A DNA stretch of 6,118 nt from Robiginitomaculum sp. (GTDB lineage: Bacteria > Pseudomonadota > Alphaproteobacteria > Caulobacterales > Maricaulaceae), in the NCBI GenBank assembly GCA_027071965.1, contig JALSYJ010000011.1:1-6118 (forward strand), given 5' to 3'. Positions 1 through 6,018 of the stretch are shown here, piece after piece. The position numbers were made by a program, and so were the translations under genes. Every line of letters starts with the position of its first letter. Positions within the stretch are counted from its first letter, which is position 1. The notes under the pieces are model-generated. The model saw only the letters and a list, made by a program, of their open reading frames with translations, did not search any database and had not been told where the DNA came from.

Positions 1-2667
1 AAGCTTTGCCTGTAATCCTGCCTTGGCCTCTCTGGCTGCTGCCGCCGCCGAATCAGCTGCCTTTGTGGCTTCACGGGCTTCGCGCAAATCCGAATCAGCC
101 TGCGCCAGGGCATCAGAAGCTTCTCGCGCCCGTTTTTCAGCGACTTCATACTCTGCAAATATTTTCTGCCGTCTGTCGGCAATTTCTTCTGGCGCACTTT
201 CAGCCGTTTTAAGGCGCGACTTGGTTTCCTCCTGCCGAATGCGCAAGGATGTTAATCGCTGTTCCGAGCTATCCTTACGGGTGCACCAGCTTTCGATTTC
301 CTGGTGCAGTATTTTTTTGCGCTGGGCCCGATCTTCAAATTCACGCTCAACCGATTGCAATGAAGCGGCAGTGTCAGCCGCTGTTTGGCGGGCCTTATCC
401 CGCTTTATGCCTGCTTCAGCTAATTGTTTTTCTAACGCATCAATATCCATGGCATCAGCTTTTGCCATGGCAGCTTGCGCCTGGGCCAGTTCTTTGGCGG
501 CAACTTCAAGTTCAGCCCGCCAATGTTCCAGCTTTTGCGACAGGGCCTCTGCCTTGGCTTCACGCTTAAAATCACTTTGACGCAAATCATCAACATGGCG
601 CTGCGCTTCTCGTGCTACCTGCTGTTTTTCAGGCATTTGCCGGCGCTCGGATTTTAATTGCTCAAACTGCTCCTGTCGTGCCTGTTTGGCCGCAAGCCAG
701 TTTTCACGTTGTTGTTGCTGTTCATCTTTGGCCTTAGCAATTTCAGGCCCCAAAGCCTGTAGCCGGTTTTTCTGCTCCAGCCGAATAGCGGCACCTGATT
801 GCGCATCGGTGTTTATGTGCAGTCCATCCCAGCGCCATAAGTGCCCTTGTGTGCTGACCAGACGCTGACCTGGCAATAATCCCCGCCACATGCTTTCACC
901 AAGTTCAGCTTCGACTACCCCAACCTGAGACAACCGGGCATTTAGCGATGAAGGAACCTGCACCTTGTCCGCCAGAAGAATAACCCCTTCGGGTAATTGC
1001 TGGTCGGCTTTGGCGCCTTTGCCCCAGTGCGCCGGGGCATCTGGATCAAGACCTATCTGTAAGTCATCACCAAGGGCTGCGGCCAAAGCCTGCTCAAAAC
1101 CGCTATCCACTTCGATCTGCTCGGACAGGGGCAGCCAGTCGCCTTGCGATGCAGATGCCACCGCCTTTTCCAATCCGTCCTGTTCAGCCCGAAGCTGATC
1201 ATAAATGCGCCGGGCCTTGTCAAAAGCCTGCCGAGAGGAATTTACAGCTTCTTCTGCCTGCGCCAATTCCTGTTCGGCGTCACTTATTCTGGCTCTGCAG
1301 GCTGAGACCTCATTGGTGGTTTTCTCCAATTCCTGTTCGGCGGATTTAAGCTCTGCCAGTTTTTGCAGATCCGGCTCGAGGATTTTAATTTGTGACATGG
1401 CTGCTGCCAGTTCTTTTTCAAGACGCTGTTTTCTGTCACGAAGCGAAGCAAGATTACCCTGTGTGCTGGTGATGCTGGCCTGTTGCTCGGCATGAGCTGT
1501 CATGAGTTTTTCAAACTCGGCCTCAGCATCATCGCGGGCTCTGGCCGCAGCCGCAGCCTGCTTTTGCAGGTTTGAACGGGTTTCATGGGAGTCGCTTTGT
1601 GCAAAAGCTGCTAATTCGGATTGTTCATCCTGTAATCTTGCAATATTGGCCCTTGCATCTTCAACCAACTCATTTTCATGGTGCAAGTCCCGTTCAATTT
1701 CCTGCAAACGAAGCTCTAGGGCTGTCTGTCGGGATTGGGCTTCACGTTCATCGCGGGCTACGCTCTCTCTTGCTGAGGACAGCCTTGCAACCAATGCGGT
1801 GGCAATTGCCTGCTCCTCACGCAAATCATCCATACCCACACTGGCAGCTTCCATTGCCGCCAGTGCTCTAGCCGCTGTCCCGGCAAGATCCCCAGATGTT
1901 CGTTGCAACTCATCCAGTTCCTGCTGCACAGCATCCAGCGCAGCTTTGGCTTCAGTCCAGCGCAGCAAATAGGCAAATGACTCAAGCGCCCGGATTTCTG
2001 CAGACAGATTGCGATAACGTGAGGCAATTCGCACCTGTCGCTTTAACTGCTGGTGCTGCATTTGCAATTCTTCGCTAATATCATCCAAGCGGGATAAATT
2101 GGTTTCTGCGGCCCGCAAGCGTAATTCCGCCTCATGACGGCGGGTGTGCAGGCCCGAAATACCGGCGGCTTCTTCTAAAACCCGGCGCCGGTTTTGCGGC
2201 TTTGCCGAAATCAGCTCATTGATCTGCCCCTGCCGCACCAAAGCCGGAGAATTGGCACCAGTGGAGGCATCGGCAAATAGTAATTGCACATCCTTCGCCC
2301 GGCATGACTTGCCATTTATGTGATAGCTGGAGCCAGCCCCGCGATTGATCCGGCGCGACACTTCTAATACATCAGCGTCGTTAAACTGTGCAGGAGCACT
2401 GCGATCAGAATTATCAATCACCAGTACGACGCTGGCCTGATTGCGGGCAGGCCTTGCATTAGTGCCTGAAAAAATAACATCATCCATCGCACCGGCACGC
2501 ATGGCTTTGGCGGAATTGGCACCCATTACCCAGCGCAAGGCTTCGAGTAAATTGGACTTTCCACAGCCATTAGGGCCGACAATGCCGGTTACTCCGGTCT
2601 CGATCCTGAATTCAGCGGCATCGACAAAGGATTTAAATCCGACAAGTTTCAGCGAGGTGAATTGCAC
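1..2667 (-). CDS. smc: Chromosome segregation/condensin ATPase SMC, N-terminal 889 residues (3' end outside window)
   Basis: SMC is the ATPase core of bacterial condensin (Smc-ScpAB); it dimerises at its hinge and extrudes or tethers DNA to organise and segregate the chromosome. I translated the whole frame and found no stop over 889 codons. The N-terminus has the family opening LKLVGFKSF and Walker A GPNGCGKS (residues 31-38). A region ending in VRQGQI (144-149) holds the Q-loop. A long coiled-coil arm runs from about 170 to 505, followed by a hinge at about 510-625 containing WRWDG (611-615). The returning arm, rich in Ala, Glu, Gln and Arg, begins near 626 and is cut by the window edge. 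The ABC signature and Walker B, expected near the C-terminus of a protein of about 1150 residues, are therefore outside. The start is GTG: it places the family N-terminus exactly and lies 3 bp after the upstream stop, implying translational coupling. The preceding Shine-Dalgarno is weak. Identity is very secure. Confidence 0.97.
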   Translation of the reverse strand, partial: MQFTSLKLVGFKSFVDAAEFRIETGVTGIVGPNGCGKSNLLEALRWVMGANSAKAMRAGAMDDVIFSGTNARPARNQASVVLVIDNSDRSAPAQFNDADVLEVSRRINRGAGSSYHINGKSCRAKDVQLLFADASTGANSPALVRQGQINELISAKPQNRRRVLEEAAGISGLHTRRHEAELRLRAAETNLSRLDDISEELQMQHQQLKRQVRIASRYRNLSAEIRALESFAYLLRWTEAKAALDAVQQELDELQRTSGDLAGTAARALAAMEAASVGMDDLREEQAIATALVARLSSARESVARDEREAQSRQTALELRLQEIERDLHHENELVEDARANIARLQDEQSELAAFAQSDSHETRSNLQKQAAAAARARDDAEAEFEKLMTAHAEQQASITSTQGNLASLRDRKQRLEKELAAAMSQIKILEPDLQKLAELKSAEQELEKTTNEVSACRARISDAEQELAQAEEAVNSSRQAFDKARRIYDQLRAEQDGLEKAVASASQGDWLPLSEQIEVDSGFEQALAAALGDDLQIGLDPDAPAHWGKGAKADQQLPEGVILLADKVQVPSSLNARLSQVGVVEAELGESMWRGLLPGQRLVSTQGHLWRWDGLHINTDAQSGAAIRLEQKNRLQALGPEIAKAKDEQQQQRENWLAAKQARQEQFEQLKSERRQMPEKQQVAREAQRHVDDLRQSDFKREAKAEALSQKLEHWRAELEVAAKELAQAQAAMAKADAMDIDALEKQLAEAGIKRDKARQTAADTAASLQSVEREFEDRAQRKKILHQEIESWCTRKDSSEQRLTSLRIRQEETKSRLKTAESAPEEIADRRQKIFAEYEVAEKRAREASDALAQADSDLREAREATKAADSAAAAAREAKAGLQAKL

Positions 2668-2670
2668 GTA

Positions 2671-3318
2671 TTATTCGTCCGATGCTGCCAGTATCGGATC
2701 AATAATTTTAGCAAAATCATCAAAACTTCGCATGTTTTGTGCCAGCTCACCATTGATTACAAAACTTGGCGTACTGTTAATGCCCCAGGTCTCGCTAGCG
2801 TGTTTGCTGACTTCCTGAATGCGGGTGATATTCTGTGGATCGGCAAGACATGTTTCAAATTCTTCCGGGGATATTCCAGCAGTAGCAGCCAATTCCCGCA
2901 AGGCCTGACCAGGGTTTTGTGACCTTACCCAATACATTTGTTTTTCAAACAAAACGTCTATCATGGCAAAATACTTATCAACATCAGCCTTGCACCGGGC
3001 AATGGCCTCACCACCAACCGCCAGCCGAACCGGCGGTGTAGGAAACTGGCGAAATACGAACCGAACCTTTCCGGTTTCAATGTATTTACTCTTGATGTCC
3101 TTGTAGATGCCATTGTGGAAAGTTGCACAGTGTGGACAAGTCAAAGAGGCAAATTCGACAATGGTCACTGCTGCATCCGGATTTCCAATGGCCATATCGT
3201 CATCCCGCTCAATGGCTGAACGGCCGGAGCTACCACTGTCAGCACCACACGCCGCAAGCCCCATGGTTACAGCAAGGGCAATAGTTGCAAACACATTACG
3301 TCGGTTCAGATGTTTCAC
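2671..3318 (-). CDS. DsbA-family thiol:disulfide oxidoreductase, predicted lipoprotein
   Basis: This is a 215-residue thioredoxin-fold protein of the DsbA family, expected to form or rearrange disulfides in exported proteins. The N-terminus is basic, then hydrophobic, and ends in the lipobox LAAC (21-24), so Cys24 is probably lipidated and the protein anchored on the periplasmic side. Gly at +2 would favour the outer membrane under the E. coli rule, which may not hold here. The redox motif CPHC is at 61-64, the same dipeptide as in E. coli DsbA, and the cis-Pro loop is TPSF (183-186). Cys109 and Cys157 in the helical insertion could form a second disulfide, as in some other DsbAs. The GTG start is supported by an AGGAGA ribosome site five bases upstream. 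It sits between dciA (67-bp gap) and smc (3-bp gap), an arrangement I recall from alphaproteobacteria. Its link to the chromosome genes is probably positional. No DsbB partner is in the window. Oxidase versus isomerase role is not decidable from sequence. Confidence 0.93.
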   Translation of the reverse strand: MKHLNRRNVFATIALAVTMGLAACGADSGSSGRSAIERDDDMAIGNPDAAVTIVEFASLTCPHCATFHNGIYKDIKSKYIETGKVRFVFRQFPTPPVRLAVGGEAIARCKADVDKYFAMIDVLFEKQMYWVRSQNPGQALRELAATAGISPEEFETCLADPQNITRIQEVSKHASETWGINSTPSFVINGELAQNMRSFDDFAKIIDPILAASDE

Positions 3319-3323
3319 TACAC

Positions 3324-3329
3324 TCTCCT
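3324..3329 (-). promoter_or_regulatory. Ribosome binding site of the DsbA-family gene
   Basis: On the minus strand AGGAGA lies five bases before the GTG at 3318-3316. It is the clearest Shine-Dalgarno in the window and fixes a non-ATG start that also gives a complete signal peptide. The rest of the 67-bp gap between dciA and this gene (3319-3385) contains one GAATC (3361-3365), a possible CcrM methylation site if the host is an alphaproteobacterium. I see no clear promoter or terminator there. Confidence 0.8.
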
Positions 3330-3385
3330 AAAAGGTCATTTACATTGCTCACACAGCCGTGATTCGCCCAAACCATGCAAGATAA

Positions 3386-3940
3386 TTAGCCATCGTCAGT
3401 ACGGGACATAACCCCCATTCCCAACTCACGCAATGCGTTCCTTAGTTCATCAGATGCAATATTTTTCAACTGCTCATCAAGAGCGGTTAACTCGGACGGT
3501 GTGCATCCGGCCTTTTGAACGAAAGTCCCTGTCTTCGGCAAAGGTGCTGACACCGGGCCTTGAACAATTCGCAAACCTGTCACCCGGCCGGAGCCTGCAA
3601 GCAGATTAATCCGTTCAAGCAATTGGCTGGATTGCGCCTGCACCAACAGCGCGGCACTGCCTCTGGCGCGCACGGTAAGTGTTTGTCCGTTTTTGTTTCC
3701 GGATAATTTATCAGGAGTACAAACAGCTGCCAGACGAGGCCCGGCAATATCCTGCCAGCGCATTTTTAACTCACGCACTCCGGGACCGAATTTTTTGCCC
3801 ATGGGGCGCAGGATTTTGCGAACCGCCCGATCAGGGCGTGACATGCCTCGCGCCGCAGGCCGGGCCGGGGTCAGTAATAACCGGGCAGCCTGCTGCGCCT
3901 CTGGATGCAGCTTGCCAGATAAGTTTATATCGCGTTTCAT
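3386..3940 (-). CDS. dciA: DUF721/DciA-family protein, likely replicative helicase loading adaptor
   Basis: This 184-residue protein belongs to the DUF721 family. Its characterised members (DciA) interact with the replicative helicase DnaB and support its loading in bacteria without DnaC or DnaI. The DUF721 core spans about 38-130. It has a Trp-containing segment, RWQDIAGPRLAAVCTPDKLS (61-80), a beta stretch TLTVRARGSAALLVQ (87-101), then SQLLERINLLAG (105-116) and a segment ending LRIVQGP (123-129). The first 60 residues are strongly basic, consistent with DNA contact. The tail (about 135-184) is variable, with an acidic C-terminal helix. It is first in the dciA - dsbA-like - smc run, downstream of the 252-bp gap that should hold its promoter. 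The ATG at 3940 has no recognisable Shine-Dalgarno. The internal Met33 (3844) has GAGG only one base before it, which is too close, so I keep the upstream start, with the exact start less certain than the identity. Confidence 0.88.
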   Translation of the reverse strand: MKRDINLSGKLHPEAQQAARLLLTPARPAARGMSRPDRAVRKILRPMGKKFGPGVRELKMRWQDIAGPRLAAVCTPDKLSGNKNGQTLTVRARGSAALLVQAQSSQLLERINLLAGSGRVTGLRIVQGPVSAPLPKTGTFVQKAGCTPSELTALDEQLKNIASDELRNALRELGMGVMSRTDDG

Positions 3941-4192
3941 GCGGATAATAATCAGACCAAAATCAGAATTTTACAAGAGGCATAAGGAAAAACCTGCAAA
4001 GTCAGGCCATGACCAAAACCACATATAAAACCAGATATGAAACAAGGTGTTCTTGATCGCCGTTTTGAGCTTCATCACCTTGTAACAAGATGATCAATAC
4101 GGACGTCCAGCCATATGTTTACTGCTGGCACCAACCCTTACTCCGTGGACAAGATGGCAACAGGTTTTAATAGTATGGCGCTAGTTAGCAAT
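3941..4192 (-). promoter_or_regulatory. Intergenic region, presumed promoter/leader of the dciA-dsbA-smc unit
   Basis: This 252-bp stretch, noticeably more A+T-rich than its flanks, separates the stop of the epoxide hydrolase gene from the dciA start. By position it should end one transcript and begin the next. I see no classic intrinsic terminator (GC stem plus T-run). The nearest candidate on the minus strand is ACAAGGTG pairing with CACCTTGT (4083-4076 with 4049-4042) around a 26-nt loop, followed by only TTT. Weak promoter-like elements on the minus strand are TTGCAG (3999-3994) and TTGTAA (3976-3971), but neither has a convincing partner at good spacing. A repeated ACAAGRTG word is annotated separately. 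A possible 34-codon hydrophobic ORF (4075-3971) is discussed as a finding, not called as a gene. The promoter role is inferred from position. Confidence 0.4.
4042..4156. repeat. Cluster of four ACAAGRTG words including a 21-bp near-palindrome
   Basis: The word ACAAGRTG occurs on the plus strand at 4042-4049 (G form), 4085-4092 (A form) and 4149-4156 (A form), and inverted at 4076-4083 (as CACCTTGT). The inverted copy and the copy at 4085 make a palindrome, 4074-4094, with arms of 10 bp matching at 9 of 10 positions around a single A. Direct copies are 43 and 64 bp apart, close to four and six helical turns. A related word, ACAAGAGG, is at 3973-3980. I noticed only one further exact copy in the rest of the window (961-968, inside smc). 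The layout resembles operator sites for a dimeric regulator, but as RNA the same words could form alternative hairpins. The regulator is unknown. Confidence 0.45.
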
Positions 4193-5143
4193 TTATCCAA
4201 ACCGTCTTTTTAGCCAATTAACCATCAGGTTTGACAGCTCTTCCGGGGCTTCCCACTGGGTCCAGTGGCCGATACCTTTTATTATGTGGACCTCAAGATC
4301 CTTGACCCTCTCTTCCATGCCATCGATCAATTTTGGCGGCAGGAAAAAGTCCAGTTCAGCACCGATCATCAGACTTGGCTGGTGTATGGTATAATCAACC
4401 CCTTTCATGCGTTTCCAATTGGCACTGAGATTGCGATAATAATTGATACCGCCGCTAAAACCTGATTTTTCATAGACCTTGGCATAAATCTCACGTTCTT
4501 CCCTAGGCATGACCAAAGTATCTTCATCAGCGCCGGAAAACCTGGCAAAGCGTTTCAAAAAGTGCGTGGCGCTCGCCGGAGTGCGGGACATTTTTTTGGG
4601 TGGAGGCTTACCAAAGATAAAATCAAAAAAATCGTTCTCATGACCACTGAATGCGGCCTCGGCCACGCCCTTTTCCTGAAAGCGCACAATATAATTGTCA
4701 TCGCCATAGGATTTGCGAAACAGCGCAACCGGGTCAGCAGGTGCGCGCGGGCTGTGCGGAGTGTTAACCCCGATCAAACCAGCCACTCGCTCCGGCACCA
4801 ACAATGCCGCCGGCCATGAAACAAAGCCTCCCCAGTCATGGCCAACCCATATTGCCGCATCCCTGTTAAGTGCATCAAGCAAGCCGGTCATATCCGATAA
4901 CAGGATATCAATGCCGTAGGCTGAAACCTCATCTGGACAATCAGAAGCTCCAAATCCGCGCATATCCGGGGCAATAACGTAAAATCCCGCCTCTGCCAAA
5001 GCTGCCATTTGATGTTGCCACGAACGAGCCAGTTCCGGCCAGCCATGTAATAACAGCACCGTCGGCCCGGTTCTGGGACCAGCTATGTGTACTGATAGTT
5101 TAATACCATTGGTGGCAATGCGGGTGGGAGCGGGGAAGTTCAT
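4193..5143 (-). CDS. Soluble epoxide hydrolase, alpha/beta-hydrolase fold
   Basis: This 316-residue cytosolic alpha/beta hydrolase resembles the C-terminal catalytic domain of mammalian soluble epoxide hydrolase. That family opens epoxides to vicinal diols through an Asp ester intermediate. HGWP (33-36) supplies the oxyanion hole, DMRGFGASD (60-68) is the family strand-loop, and the nucleophile is Asp103 in GHDWGG. The charge-relay acid is Asp265 (AELDF) and the base is His293 in GHWTQWE. By alignment with human sEH from memory, the two lid tyrosines that activate the epoxide correspond to Tyr151 (NYIVRFQEKG) and Tyr236 (YYRN). The full catalytic set is thus present, which argues against a haloalkane dehalogenase or plain esterase. 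There is no signal peptide. The ATG shares its A with the TAA of rarD (TAATG), and AGGA lies six bases upstream (5153-5150), so start and coupling are secure. It is last in the asd-rarD run. The physiological epoxide is unknown; detoxification is a reasonable guess only. Confidence 0.92.
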   Translation of the reverse strand: MNFPAPTRIATNGIKLSVHIAGPRTGPTVLLLHGWPELARSWQHQMAALAEAGFYVIAPDMRGFGASDCPDEVSAYGIDILLSDMTGLLDALNRDAAIWVGHDWGGFVSWPAALLVPERVAGLIGVNTPHSPRAPADPVALFRKSYGDDNYIVRFQEKGVAEAAFSGHENDFFDFIFGKPPPKKMSRTPASATHFLKRFARFSGADEDTLVMPREEREIYAKVYEKSGFSGGINYYRNLSANWKRMKGVDYTIHQPSLMIGAELDFFLPPKLIDGMEERVKDLEVHIIKGIGHWTQWEAPEELSNLMVNWLKRRFG

Positions 5144-6018
5144 TACTTATCCTGCTTGCGAATTAGATCCCAGCTATAAAGCGCAAGACCGGCCCAGATC
5201 AAAACGAATGTAATAGTGCTTTGTACCGTAAATTCCTCGCCATACCAAATAGCAAACAAAAACTGTAGGCTCGGAGCCAGATACTGGACAAGCCCCACTG
5301 TTGCCAGATCAAGCCTTCTGGCACCAAATGCAAATAAAAACAGTGGCACAGCCGTAAGCAGGCCACCAAAAATCAATAAGGCCGGGGCCAGAAGCCCTGA
5401 ACCTGTGAAATGCCCCTGACCACTGGTTTCAAGCCATAACACGCCAATTAACAGGAACGGTGAAAGCATAAGGGTTTCAATGAACAGGCCCGGCCCGGCT
5501 TCAGCCTGTACAATTTTTCTAAGCAGGCCATAAATCCCGAACGTCAAAGCCAATGACAGGGCCAGCCACGGCACCTCCCCAACCAAAATCACCTGATTGG
5601 CGACACCCAAGGCCGCCAGGGCAATGGCAATCCAGCGTAGGGAGTTTAGTCTTTCCTGTAGAAATACAAACCCTAGCAGCACATTAACCAGTGGATTTAT
5701 GAAATAGCCAAGGCTGGCCTGAGCAATATGTTCATTCATCGCGGCCCATGCAAACACGAACCAGTTAAATGCCACCATCAATGACGTAATCGCCAAAATT
5801 CCCAACACCTTAGGGTTAGACAGCAAGACCTTTACTTCGGCAAACCGTCTTGTGGCCAACAGCAAAATACCAACAAACAAGCTGGCCCAGATCGCCCGGT
5901 GAAAACTAACTTCCAAGGCTGTAATAGGCGGTAGAAATTTGAAATAAATTGGCGATACGCCCCAAATGAAAAAGGCAGAAAAAGTGGCCCAAAAGCCAAT
6001 TTTGCTGCAGGACGTCAC
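5143..6018 (-). CDS. rarD: RarD-type EamA-family transporter
   Basis: This 291-residue inner-membrane protein of the drug/metabolite transporter superfamily (EamA, RarD subgroup) has about ten predicted membrane helices, roughly at 8-27, 38-56, 71-92, 101-120, 128-146, 150-167, 178-196, 208-231, 238-258 and 265-284. RarD hallmarks are FIWGVSPIYFKFL (17-29), the conserved HRAIWA (40-45), ASLGYFINPLVNVLLG (101-116), FGIYGLLRK (160-168) and VGLVQYLAPSLQFL (241-254). The length is normal for the subgroup and the protein looks intact. The name comes from E. coli rarD (chloramphenicol-sensitive phenotype), but the substrate of the family is not firmly known; export of amino acids or related metabolites is plausible and unproven. 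The start is GTG, overlapping the asd stop in the sequence GTGA. GAGG lies about 12 bases upstream, a little far, so re-initiation by ribosomes finishing asd is likely. The stop overlaps the next ATG by one base. Confidence 0.93.
   Translation of the reverse strand: MTSCSKIGFWATFSAFFIWGVSPIYFKFLPPITALEVSFHRAIWASLFVGILLLATRRFAEVKVLLSNPKVLGILAITSLMVAFNWFVFAWAAMNEHIAQASLGYFINPLVNVLLGFVFLQERLNSLRWIAIALAALGVANQVILVGEVPWLALSLALTFGIYGLLRKIVQAEAGPGLFIETLMLSPFLLIGVLWLETSGQGHFTGSGLLAPALLIFGGLLTAVPLFLFAFGARRLDLATVGLVQYLAPSLQFLFAIWYGEEFTVQSTITFVLIWAGLALYSWDLIRKQDK

Noticed and set aside
450..477. Two CCATGG hexamers flanking a short segment in smc
   Set aside because: They arise from codons for Ala-Met in coding sequence, and the segment between them shows no further symmetry.
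23..580. 185-codon open frame on the plus strand rich in Ala, Ser and Cys
   Set aside because: It lies antisense to the uninterrupted smc frame. Its composition is what the complement of Ala/Glu/Gln/Arg coiled-coil codons gives, and I recognise no domain in it.
1502..1972. 156-codon plus-strand open frame
   Set aside because: Same kind of antisense shadow over the first smc coiled-coil arm, with a low-complexity Ser/Ala/Cys product.
1..2667. Possible frameshift or pseudogene, because only short minus-strand ORFs are obvious across this stretch
   Set aside because: Reading every codon of the frame from 2667 to 1 gives no stop and continuous SMC features. It looks absent only because its stop lies outside the window.
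2441..2818. 125-codon plus-strand open frame over the smc/dsbA junction
   Set aside because: It covers the coding starts of two clear genes on the other strand and has no recognisable protein features.
4166..4192. Candidate terminator just after the epoxide hydrolase stop, including GCTAGTTAGC
   Set aside because: The arms are only 4 bp around 2 bases, with no GC-rich stem and no T-run, so it is not a credible intrinsic terminator.
4193..5143. Haloalkane dehalogenase as an alternative identity for the alpha/beta hydrolase
   Set aside because: The HGWP loop and the two lid tyrosines at positions matching soluble epoxide hydrolase (151 and 236) favour epoxide hydrolase.
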